The translations under genes and the position numbers were made by a program. Positions 54,417 to 64,000 of a DNA stretch of 64,000 nucleotides are shown piece by piece (within the stretch, counting starts at the first letter, position 1; each line of letters begins with the position of its first letter). The notes beneath the pieces were generated by a model. It made no database searches. It had not been told where the DNA came from and worked only from the letters and a program-made list of their open reading frames with translations. This DNA is from Romanomermis culicivorax (taxonomy: Eukaryota > Nematoda > Enoplea > Mermithida > Mermithidae): assembly GCA_963922205.1 (NCBI GenBank), contig CAWUHX010000119.1, positions 124,001 to 188,000 of the forward strand. Direction: 5' to 3'.

Positions 54417-55840
54417 TCACCTCGTCAAAATGAATATTGATACGAGCATGCATGCGTCACGTAGAGTGGTCTGGACCCCAAGCACTGACCCTAAGCAGAC
54501 TCTAGCTTATTCCCAGCAGATTCGATCAACCAGCATTGATAAGAAGATGATGAGGGAGAGAGAAAATGGAAAGGAAGAAAGAATGGAAAGAAAAAATGAC
54601 AATGATAACGATTTTTCTAAACAAAGCATACTTGATGCCAAAGGTGTATTATTGACATCAAGGACACCCATCTCTTTGTTATCAAGAAACAAAAAGATTT
54701 CCATCCTACCCCCATCCCGACTGACCCTCAGCAGAATTTCTACGCTGAGCATGTATGGATTGTGATTTTTCCACTACCGAAAACATACGAACAGACCAAA
54801 AATATTTTAAAGCCCATATTTTCTATCTGGTATTACTTTTGAGAAATTTATCAAATTATAAACTGTATGCACAACAAATTCAAAATGATTATATGCAAAA
54901 AATATCTTGGATAATCTGACTCCACGTTCGACAGGGTTAAGACTTCATAAAATCGTAGGTGTTTCCAAGAAAATAGTCCTTTTTGGATTCTTGATGTTTT
55001 GCTTTGCTTATCTCTCGCTTGATGACACCAGCCGTCCCATCGCCTGACTCTTTTCCTGATTCTTCAAACTATATTTTATTTTCGCAGATTTTCAGCTATA
55101 TTTTATTGGTCCAAGGAAAAAAAATTGGATTAATAAGAAAAAATAAAACAAAAAACAAAAAAGGATACTCAGATTTTTCAAGATGTTTTTTGCTTCTTGC
55201 CTTTGTTGCACTCAGTTCACAATTTGGTCAATTTTGCAAAAGTAATTCCTGAATGATGCAGAAAATATTAGCTTTGAAATATTTGTGGTCTGTTGGTATG
55301 TTTTTGGCAGTAGATAAATTATAAACTTTTCCATACATGCAGAGCATAGAAACTCTGCTGGGCGCCAGGACAGGGAATATGATATGTTATTTTTTTTATT
55401 TCTTGATAAAAAAAAGTGCGAAAGCATTTGCTTGGTCAGCAATTTTTGCTTGGTTAGCAATTTTTTTTATTTGCTTGGTCAGCAAAATCGCTAACTTTTT
55501 AATAGACTACAGCTAAAGTGGCTTTATCTCAGCTGCAAGTTATGTTGGGTCAATGGCATCAAAGCATTTTTTATCTTATTAGCTTTGCATAATCTATTTT
55601 CTCCTAGATTTAAGTACGATAAAATCAAAAATTGTAGATCAATTGAAAAGTAGATAAGTTTCACACCGTTTTTAAATCAGATTTGGATTTGAAATTAATT
55701 GTCAGCCTTAATTTAAACCAAATACTTCTATGAAATGCTCTCTCACTTCAGAATTTATGAGTATTTGAACAAACTAATCACAAATCTCTAGGAATTGTTT
55801 GCCTAATTCAGCATCAAACTCAATACCTTCATCAGAACCC
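54417..55840. other. Gene-free stretch with repeat pieces
   Basis: It contains a piece of the TCTGCTGGG family (about 55,352) and a short tandem of TTTGCTTGGT(C/T)AGCAA (three units, 55,427-55,490). Short ORFs on both strands show no motif. Confidence 0.4.
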
Positions 55841-56402
55841 TTAAGGCCCTGTTATATTTTGCCGGCCGACCTTGAAACTGGAATGGCAGCTAAAAACGGC
55901 GCCCGTTGCGAGCTGCTATACATCGTCTTGCGGACGCCGGCCGGTGCCGATTTGGCAATTTCGACTCAATAAACATTTTCTAAACTGGCGCTAACCGTTG
56001 TCAATGATACATATAATGATACATATGATGCAAAAATGATTGATTGCTAAACTTGATTTTGACTAGAATTGAGGGGATTTAGACCGAAAATATAAATTTT
56101 TGTCGTTTTTTGGACATTTTCAAAAAAAAATTCCGAATAATTCCAAAAAATTCTCTATTTCTACATCAAAACATTAAAAAAATCGAAATAATAAAAATGA
56201 TAATAATAATAGCAATCACAAAAATTGAATAATTGAAGAAAAGAGGATTCAATTTCACCGTGTCACTTGCCGGACAACACTGGATGAACCATAGCAGCAA
56301 ATATTATTTAACTGGCGCCGGCCGGCACTAGAATCTCGTGTCGCCGGCCGGCACTGGCTGACTCAGAGCCGCGTCGACCAGCGAAATTTATCAAGGCCTT
56401 AA
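55841..56402. mobile_element. MITE with TTAA borders, 562 bp
   Basis: The left end TTAAGGCCCTGTTATATTTT (55,841) is matched in inverse by AAATTTATCAAGGCCTTAA (56,384-56,402), about 30 bp of imperfect terminal repeat including GGCCGAC/GTCGACC. TTAA flanks suggest a piggyBac-type mobiliser. Subterminal GCCGGCCGGC motifs recur at both ends (55,929-55,945; 56,312-56,352). No coding. Confidence 0.7.
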
Positions 56403-56726
56403 CGATTCTTATACAAAAATCTTTGGGATTGAAAACAATTTTGTGCAATGTACACTCTGGACACGGCGGGTCACTGAACTAAAAATTTGAGAACATTCTG
56501 ACAGCCTTCTTTCGATCGTTTGCATTTGTATACTCGTAACATTTCCCAACGTAAGTGTCGCCTATAGTTCGGTCAGTTTTTTGATTTTCGTATAATGAAA
56601 GTACAGCAATAGAGTACAAATTCAGAGTATCCGGATGAATTAATATATTAAAGTCACGAATTCTCAATGTAAATTTAATATTGTTACATTACAGGAGATA
56701 TTTCCAAACTATAACGTCAGTTGTCA

Positions 56727-57000
56727 CAGACATAGGTGGCGCGATGGCGTGAACCTATAATACAAAAAGTTGGCCTCCCCTTCTAGAACCAAAACGGTAT
56801 TAGTTAGAACCTTGGAGTTCTTTTAATTATTTTGGGCCTGGATCAACTTTATGGTGCACGTGGCCACGTGGCCTCTATCGGCAAATGGTGCCCGGCGAGG
56901 CCCCAAAAACATACAAAAACGGCCTTTTTTGGAGCCTCCAGTTTCAGCATGCCCCAGTTTGGGGTTTTCATTTCCGAGCTCGATACTACGGCTCAGTGCT
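56727..57000 (+). repeat. Dispersed direct repeat, copy 1
   Basis: Landmarks GCGATGGCGTGAACCTATAA, CTTCTAGAACCAAAACGGTA, TGGTGCCCGGCGAGGCC and GCATGCCCCAG recur in the same order and orientation at 63.72-64.0 kb. Unclassified repeat, diverged. Confidence 0.7.
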
Positions 57001-57359
57001 CCTCAGATGACACTTTTTTATTTTTTTAAAATATGGCCTCAATCCAATTATATCATGGCACAAAGTCCCGGGAACTTCCAAAATTCTACAATTTTGTTAT
57101 ATAAAGTTCATGGCTTCAAAAAACTAATTTTTCTGCATAAAAGTTTTTGCTGATGTTTTTTAAGCATGACGCATTCATGTTAGCATGTCTGCATGCATAA
57201 ATTCGTAGACGGACTATCAGAGCTCAGTAGCTAGCCCTGTCACCCTGACCCACAATGGTTAAAGATAGGCGGGAAAAGTTGTCCTCGACAACATGGCCAT
57301 ATGACCACGAGGGCATTCTGGCAGGTGGGACGGCAGCCGACGCTTGGCGACAATGGCGG

Positions 57360-57635
57360 GATCACAGGGTCATTTCAGCCACTACGTCACTTCAACCTTC
57401 TGGTCATTTCTTCCACTTGGTCACTTTCGCCAGTGGGTCACTTGCGCCACATTTTGGCTCACTTCCGCCAGTTCATAGGCCTAGTCCATCGGAGCTCCAC
57501 CTAGTTGGAATGTGCAGCCGTCTGTATGCAGAATGCAGCTAAGTGAGACGCAGCTATCCGCAAGCAAATCGCAGCCGTCAACAAGTGATGAGCAGCTGCC
57601 CGCAAGTGAAATGCAGCCGTCTGCATGCATGACGA
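57360..57635. repeat. Two blocks of short tandem repeats
   Basis: 57,360-57,475 carries a GGTCAC/TTTC/CGCCA-type unit of about 17-18 bp about six times. 57,510-57,635 carries GCAGC(C/T)GTCTGCATGC/AAGTGA(A/G)ATGCAGC-type units about six times. This could be the two ends of one more foldback element; the inverse relation is weak. Confidence 0.4.
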
Positions 57636-57904
57636 CTATCTATCAGAACTTATTCAAATTATCGAGTCCCAACTAGTCGGAGCGAAATAAACAGAAGAAA
57701 AATATAATAATGAAAACTAAAACTAATTTTCGACCATAGTTGACTTTGTTTACAATATGTGGTTAAGTAACTATGCAGTTGACATACCTGTTACGTTTAC
57801 GGAGAGTGAGAATTCGTAGCTTCCAGATTGTTTTTTTATTGTTTCTCTGACGTGAAGATTACCAACTTAAAAACTTCAATGTGCTTCAATAAAGATTTTC
57901 ATGT

Positions 57905-58065
57905 ACGGTCAAGGCCCACTAAAAAGATGTTGACCAGTTTACTGTAAAGTGCACCGATGGGGCAGAAAAAAAAGAATATACTTGCTTGGATAGTTGCCAA
58001 GCTATAAAAGGGGTGGACTAGGTTTTTGAGAACTTGGGTGAGAGTTTTAAAATATTCAGTTTTGT
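57905..58065 (+). pseudogene. Decayed copy of the 62.4-kb open segment
   Basis: Inverse copy of about 160 bp of 62,437-62,600. The plus-strand reading gives a LPSYKRG and a W/TLG..ES pattern with stops, corresponding to DDLPSYKKAWTRLLRTWVRVS on the minus strand at 62.4 kb. Confidence 0.45.
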
Positions 58066-59569
58066 GATATTGAATTTTCATTTTTTCTTCAAAATTTTCT
58101 ATGTCTGTGAAAGAGTATATTCTGCAGCTGAGTGCTTCAACACACCTTCCAACCATACGTGTGCAGCTCCAAAATTTTGAGGAGGGTACAAGCGGATGAT
58201 CCTGGTTTTTCGACGTTTTTTGAGACAAAAATTCAAAAAAGTTGGCCAACAATTTTTTTAGCATGAAAAATTTTCCAGTTTCATAAGTCTGGGGGAGTTT
58301 TACCCTCCATATTTGCACGTGTGTGCTTCCAACTGCATTGATGAATTTTTTTACAAAATTTACTGTCAATAAAACAAGAATAACTTTGGGAAGTTGACAC
58401 AGAAAATCCAACTGATTTTTCAGAGAAAAGCTACAGAATTAAGTCTTCTTAGAAGTAAATCAATAGTGTGAACCAATTGCAAGCATTAAAATTGTGCAGA
58501 TGAGGAAAAATCTGCAATACTCTCAAAGTAATATAAGATATGGGTGTGCGCGGGATTGAAAATCTTGCCGGCTTCCCATCCACACTACCTCAAATTAACT
58601 CCGCTCCCGTTGTTGACCTAGTCTTCCCATCCCGCGAGAGTAATTCAGTCTTTATATAACATATTTTATAGAATTCACTTCGTAGGTTTGACTGATTAAA
58701 AGCTGTAAACAAATTTATTTCCTCAATCTAGATACTCGAAATCAAGTTGTCACAAGTGTTCGTTGACGTCATTCAACAAAATAGCATCATTCACAGTTTT
58801 TGGATTTAAACCGCAATTAAAACTGAAATTTGCAGAAAAATGTCTTTTCGTGGGAATAGCGGACGGGAAGCAATTTCACCGATCCCACCAGCTCTTGTCC
58901 CGATTTCAAAAAAGTCATCCAGTTCTTATCGATTGTTTCCCGTTACTCAAAAAGTCCTATTACCTCAAATGTCCCCGTACCTCAAGTGTCCCGTTACTCC
59001 AATTACTGCTTTAAATCCCTTTACCCCAAGTAATGCAATTTTTTTGCAAAAAATGTGGTCCTGTTGCTTCAACAATGCTATATGAACTTTTCCAGTAGGT
59101 ACTTGAAAACTTTAACATAACAACTTGAACAAGCACATAAGCAAAACACAGAAAACGAAGGAAAAAGAAATACAAAGAAAAGTGTGAGGCAAAGGAAGAA
59201 CAGCATGAGCATGAACCAGAACATAAACAAAAACACAGAAAACCGAAGAAAAATAATAGTTACAAAAAGAGAAAGATAAATGACGGAAATAAAGAAAACT
59301 GAAGAAAAAAATAAATGGAAAGAAAAGCAGTTTGGCGCCAAAACAGCCGGCGCCAGCGCCTGCACCCAAATGACCCAGTACCAAACTGGATGGCGTCCAA
59401 ACGGCGGCGCCCAAACGGCGGCGCCGAAACGTGCGTTTCCGTACTTTGCATGGCCATTACATGGGGAAATCATTATGAAATGATGAAAATTGAGAACCAA
59501 GAATATATGCTGGGTCAGTAATTTGATTATATAAGTTTTCAAAAAAAACGAAGTACCCTGATTTTTTGA

Positions 59570-60060
59570 TGCAACATGAGTGGAAGACAACATTTGAACA
59601 CCTGTTTGAATAGCCTTCCAGAGGAAGTTTTGGAATGGCAATTTATAAATTATTCAGACGAGCTTTTTTCCATAGAATTGAATCTGCATATTGGAATACT
59701 TTTGAATGATTAGCTGAAAAATGATCATTTCAATCTTATTGCAATGTAAAAAATTTAAAGCATTCTTGGAGTAACGGGACACTTGGAGTAATTGGAATTT
59801 TAAAAATAGATTTATAGCATTATTGGGGTAACGGGACACTTGGAGTAAAAGGACACAACGTGTTCCGCTACTTCAATAATGCTATAATTTTTTTAAATTG
59901 CAAAAAGATTGAAATGATCATTTTGCAGCTTACCATTTCAAAAGTATTTCATAGGCAAATTTGACCCTATGGTGCAAAAGTTCGTCTGAATAATTTACGC
60001 ATTTCCATTCTAAAACTTCCTCTGACAGGCACGTTTATACAGATAACAGGGAAAGCAGGT
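59570..60060. repeat. Nested palindrome inside the foldback element
   Basis: AAATTATTCAGACGAGCTTTT (59,651) is mirrored by AAAAGTTCGTCTGAATAATTT (59,976). The centre carries GGAGTAACGGGACACTTGGA units. Same motif vocabulary as the outer arms. Confidence 0.6.
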
Positions 60061-60600
60061 TTTCAAAAGTTGTTGCAGTTTTTACCGAAAAAAAATTCCA
60101 TAAAATGATGATAATTTTTCAACTCATAGTTAAAGCTTTTATTTTGCAATTTAAATGATATGTAACGAGCATTACACGGTCACCTTATGTATAATTACTC
60201 TCATTAGATCTATAGCTAATTTTAAAACCAATTTTTTAACAATTAGAAATTTATATCAAAGTTATGACAAAATAGAGATAATTTGAATTTTTTGAATACT
60301 TTTGTGAAAGCTTTTATTGCACAAAATATAGCATTCCTCGGTTTCTTGGTTTCCCAGCAAATTTTACGCATCACCTTATAGTCATACATGTAACGGGGCC
60401 CTGAGGTCTGGGGGAGGGCTTTTTTGGGGCCGGGGGTCACTGATTCCCAAAATTTTAGGGGCGGGAGTCCCTGAAGAAAAAAAATTTATTTTTTCACTAA
60501 AAAAACCGGAAAACGGTTTAAAAATAGTAATTTTTGTCTTAAAAAACTATAAAAATATATTCATGGGACGGAGAGCCGAGAAAATTGACATTTTTGATGC

Positions 60601-60680
60601 AACTTTTTTGTTCAAAAATTGACATTTTTCATCAAAAAATTGACATTTTTCATCAAAAAATTGACATTTTTCAATATTTT
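60601..60680 (+). repeat. 21-bp tandem repeat
   Basis: TTGACATTTTTCATCAAAAA-type units repeat three to four times; related to the TTGACATTTT field at 27.2-28.0 kb. Confidence 0.8.
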
Positions 60681-62398
60681 TCCACCCAAAAGTATGCGGG
60701 TCCCTATGACTGCCATATGGCTAGCCATAGAATTGGAAAATCTTGGGGAGTGGTCGCCCAGTAGCTAGCGATATGGTCGACGATTCCTGGGGGTGAGTTC
60801 CTATAGCCCTTCTCCCCCATTACATGTATGCTTATAGTCCATCCACGTCTCTTTGCTTTGCATTAAACTTCAAGCCGTTCAAAAGATTAAAATATTCGGA
60901 GCCATACTCAAAAAATGACCTTTTCATTTTACACTGTGATGTAAAGATAGTGTGCAAGTGGCGTAAACACAATACGCATTTATCGATAGCGTATCCAAGT
61001 GGCTATCGTGTATAAAAAAATTTATGTTGTAAGGTGCGTTACAGGGGAAATTATGGGTAATCTCCTGCACTCAACTTGCATCAAACAATCAGGGTGTTTC
61101 ATTTTTTTGATCGCAATGTGTATAAGTTGAGTTATAAATCAAATTAATGACCCGCATATATTTTTGGTTCTCAATTTTCATCTTCGCACAACGATTTCTC
61201 TAAAACCGACTAATGTTATGGTCATGTAAAGTACGGAGAGGCACGTTCAGGTGCCGCTATTTTGGCACCCCAACCTCGGCGCGACCGTTTGGGCGCCAGT
61301 CAGTTCGGCACTGGGTCATTTTGGCAGTGTCCGTTTCAGCGCCAGCCATTTCAGTGCCGGATGCTTTGGCGCCGACTGTTTCAGCGCCAAAATATTTTTT
61401 TTTCTATTTATTTTTCTTCAGTTTTCTTTATTTTCTCTATTTCTTGTCTTTTACAACTATTATTTTCCTTTCTATTTATTTTTGTTTTGTTCTCTGTGTC
61501 CTTTTTATGTTTTGGTTTATGCACATACTGTTCTTTCTTTGTATTTCTTATTCTTTCGTTTTCTGTTTTTCTTATGCGTTTGTTTAAGTTTTTATTTTAA
61601 GTGTTAGAGTACCTACGGGAAAAGTTCATATATAATGGTTGGAGTAACGGGACACCATTTTTTGCAAAAAACTGCATTACTTGGGGCAGTGGGGTTTATA
61701 GCATTACTTGAAGTAACGATACACTTGGAGTAACAGGACGCTTGAGTTACTGGGACACTTGAGGTAACGAGACACTTGGAGTAACGGGACATAATCGTGT
61801 GAATAAAGTGGGTGGGAAGCAAAAACGTGATCCCGTGCACACCCCTATTATAGGCATAGCTTTTCAAAGGAATTTTTGTATGCTTCAGCTCATGAGCTCA
61901 AGATGATCTCGAACACTAACATTTTCTCATAATTTTTTATGTCTAAAGCAAATAAATATAAAAATGTCCGCAATTCCCGAACTCGAGCCCAAACCTCAGT
62001 ATTCCCGAGGTTGAGATTATCCTCAGCTTGGGTTAATGCCACCAAACTCCGGCTTTTATAGTGCTTAAGAACACCCTTTTAATCACAAGCATAAGTAGTA
62101 AACAACAAAATGACTATAATTTGTCCGTCCATCTCTATTTTTCAGCCAGAGAGAGAGGCGCAGTTTCGAATCAGTCAGGCGCTAGAATGCTATTGGTTTA
62201 CCATTTGTATACATTTGAGTGAAGTCAGCCGTCATCAGCATGATTGCACATAATTTTCATTCGGAAAAATTTTTCTGTAGGTGACACAATTCTAATAGAA
62301 GGACAACATGTACGAAGCTGCAGAACATGCTTTTTCACAGACCTGGAAAATTCTTCAGTGAGAAAAAATGAAAATCCAATATTACAAAACTGGATTTT

Positions 62399-62596
62399 TT
62401 AAAATTGGAAAAAAAACTTTAAAATTTTTTTTCTGATTGAAACTCTCACCCATGTTCTCAAAAGCCTAGTCCAGGCCTTTTTGTAGCTAGGCAAATCATC
62501 CAAGCAAGTATATTCTGCTTTTAATGTCCCATCGGGGCATTTCCCAATAAACTTGTAAGAGAAAATATCCAGTGTAGAGATTTTTGCAACCGTCAA
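62399..62596 (-). other. Open segment with exon-like composition
   Basis: 65 codons: FSYKFIGKCPDGTLKAEYTC and DDLPSYKKAWTRLLRTWVRV. Balanced composition with two cysteines. A decayed inverse copy exists at 57.9 kb, so it is more likely repeat-borne than an exon of the Star-like gene, whose exons join without it. Confidence 0.3.
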
Positions 62597-62832
62597 TTGA
62601 ATTTCCGAGCATGATCACTCTTGTCATTTTTTGGTTGATCGATGCTCTAAATGTTCAACTTTAATTTCCCAGCCCCGGGCCATTTTTTTAAAATACCTCG
62701 GCCGAGGCTGGGGATTTTCGACTAGGGACCGGGGGCCGGGGACCGGCCACTTCCTACTCGTCAGCTGTTTTGTCATATTAAACTACTGCATCTAAATCGA
62801 AAGGAAATTAGCTTATACTGAAACTCGCTTAC

Positions 62833-63229
62833 CCAGTGTTTTGTTCACAATCAACGAAGCACCATACAAAGAGTAATCCAGTTTTTCATCCTGTAAATTA
62901 TACGGTTTCGAATAATCCGGTGCGATCAAATAATTTTTCCTAATATGATCAATCAGACGTGGATCAGTTTGATCCCATTCAGCAATATAATCGTCGTCCA
63001 TTTTCGCATATTCCTGCTTTTTTAGGTCAACGTTCATTTCTTCTAACAAAATTTTATCATAGTCGTCGAAACTTTTACGTAGATTTTGTATTTCAGTGCT
63101 CCTAGTCGTCAAAACGTTTTCTACACGGTAAATTTGGCCGAAAAGAATAAACAATATCAGCAAGATGGTGAGCAATATAAAAAGTAGAAAGCTGTTGTTC
63201 AACTTCATAATTTGATATTCTTCTTCGGC
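62833..63229 (-). CDS. Star-like FkbM protein, exon 1 (membrane anchor and stem)
   Basis: The exon begins behind a TTTTTCAG acceptor at 63,230; the first ATG in frame is at 63,208. Residues 7-26 (FLLFILLTILLILFILFGQI) are one membrane helix with a short N-terminal cytosolic end, so a type II signal anchor. A coiled stem (about 30-70) follows, then TDPRLIDHIRKNYLIAP and KPYNL, the segment that precedes the methyltransferase fold in Star-like proteins. The exon ends at G|GTAAGC (62,833/62,832), phase 1, matching the 34,018 exon exactly (376 + 593 = 969 nt from the ATG, a multiple of 3). Eight codons between the acceptor and the ATG are also open, so a further upstream coding exon outside the window is possible. 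Confidence 0.85.
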
Positions 63230-63719
63230 CTGAAAAATAATCGATTAAATCACATTTTTCAGAAGCAGATATACAGGGTGGTGCGTAAAAACGATCAGAA
63301 TAAGAGCCACATCGAACCTCCAACTCAGCCTACTTGATTACCCTCATTTATGATAGATTTTAGGTGGTTCATGGTCCGCTGGAATAATATGCGTTTCTCA
63401 CGCGTGAGTTAGAAGGTTGGAATCCCTCGATGATCAAAAATTGACATTTGTTGTACGGCCGGCCGTCAGATCGTCAGTGTGTGTCTGAGACTAAAGAATT
63501 TTTAAAATAAAAAAAAAGTATGTCAATTTTGGAAAAAAATAGAAACATCAGAGTACGTCAGCGTGGTACTGTCTTTTAGATTTTTTGTAAAATACGCGGT
63601 TTGGCAGTTGACCTCCCGATCGGCTACTCAGCATACCAGCACCTAACAAAACGTGACGGAAGTCAGTAAAACCAAACTTCATTTTATTCCCGTCAAAACC
63701 CGTCTTTTGGGGGTTTTGA

Positions 63720-64000
63720 CGAGATGGAGCGATAGCGTCAACCTATAATATACTTGGCCACTAAATTTCGTCTCCCCCCTCTAGAGCCAAAATGGTAAGA
63801 GCTAGAACTTTCGGGTTTTTTTCATAATTTCGAGCATAGGGGCAGACTATGAGGTGCATTTTGTTTTCATTTCGCCTCTATCTGCAAGTGGTGCTCGGTG
63901 GGGCCACAAAAACATGAAAAAAACGCACTTTTTGAGGTCCCCCAGTTCCACCATGCCCAGCAATGGGTGTGCCGTATCCAACCTCCATACTTCGGTCTAA
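63720..64000 (+). repeat. Dispersed direct repeat, copy 2
   Basis: Same landmarks as 56,727-57,000 (GCGATAGCGTCAACCTATAA, CCTCTAGAGCCAAAATGGTA, TGGTGCTCGGTGGGGCC, CCATGCCCAG). It is cut by the window end, so its right border is unknown. Confidence 0.7.

Larger units (their letters stand above)
58539..61847. mobile_element. 3.3-kb foldback element, hAT-like ends
   Basis: The left end TATGGGTGTGCGCGGGAT (58,539) and right end ATCCCGTGCACACCCCTA (61,830-61,847) are inverse; TAGGGGTGTGC is a usual kind of hAT terminus. Possible decayed 8-bp duplication (ATATAAGA/TTATAGGC, 5 of 8). The arms contain three tandem motif fields in mirror order: CGTTACTCCAAGTGTCC units, an A-rich GAAAACGAAGGAAAAAGAAATAC tract (part shown), and GGCGCCAAAACGG units (59,335-59,440; 61,250-61,390). 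No transposase. A nested smaller palindrome sits at 59.57-60.06 kb. Confidence 0.75.
34019..62832 (-). other. 28.8-kb intron of the Star-like gene
   Basis: Bounded by GT (62,832-62,831) and AG (34,020-34,019) on the minus strand. It contains a foldback element, a 3.7-kb inverted-repeat element, a 14-kb LTR retrotransposon inserted in the antisense direction, a MITE and a 3.3-kb foldback element. I saw no convincing host exon inside it apart from a small open segment at 62.4-62.6 kb. Confidence 0.8.

Noticed and set aside
57899-58411. 170-codon minus-strand ORF
   Set aside because: Long but Phe/Leu-rich without motifs, and part of it is antisense to a decayed copy of the 62.4-kb segment.
59112-61607. 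Phe/Leu-rich 'membrane protein' ORFs at both ends of the foldback element
   Set aside because: They are readings of A-rich/T-rich inverted arms; mirrored position and low complexity show they are not genes.

Overview
The window is AT-rich, gene-poor and repeat-laden, and it looks like nuclear DNA of an invertebrate animal. Three things point there: spliced genes with GT-AG introns, a long array of TTAGGC (the nematode-type telomere motif) inside the sequence, and a full set of animal transposon families (L1-like LINE, PIF/Harbinger, Maverick-type relic, foldback elements, a Ty3/gypsy-like LTR element). My best guess is a nematode. The late ORF of the LTR element resembles predicted proteins that I associate with mermithid nematodes, but that is unverified memory.

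Layout. 1-1.25 kb: no gene. 1.29-2.82 kb: interstitial TTAGGC array with a higher-order repeat of about 460-480 bp. 3.3-7 kb: relic of a DNA virus-like or Maverick-like element, with an N-terminal fragment of protein-primed DNA polymerase B, a decayed intronless TATA-binding-protein-like gene, two look-alike TATA promoters and several orphan ORFs. 7-8.7 kb: PIF/Harbinger remains (Myb/SANT-like gene facing the transposase). 8.7-16 kb: foldback and TIR elements, one diverged LTR piece, no host gene. 16.2-19.7 kb: broken LINE on the minus strand with ORF1 and ORF2. 21.4-22.5 kb: last three exons of an unrecognised minus-strand gene. 23-33 kb: foldback elements, MITEs and scattered exon-like ORFs. 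33.4-63.2 kb: one minus-strand gene, a Star-like FkbM methyltransferase-fold membrane protein. Two exons with matching phases are separated by a 28.8-kb intron that holds almost everything else in the second half of the window.

Inside that intron: a foldback element at 34.2-34.8 kb, a 3.7-kb long-inverted-repeat element at 36.6-40.2 kb, and a 14.0-kb LTR retrotransposon (40,404-54,412) in the opposite orientation to the gene, with a 4-bp TGCA target duplication and LTRs about 96% identical. It encodes a fused Gag-Pol in one frame and, downstream of integrase, about 5 kb of extra coding sequence. This extra region contains a recognisable DEDDy 3'-5' exonuclease domain (RNase D/WRN type), the most unusual feature in the window. 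A TTAA-flanked MITE and a 3.3-kb foldback element follow.

All mobile-element genes here are broken by stops and frameshifts. The two host genes (33.4/62.8 kb and 21.4 kb) are intact as far as they can be seen. No rRNA, CRISPR array or convincing tRNA was seen.
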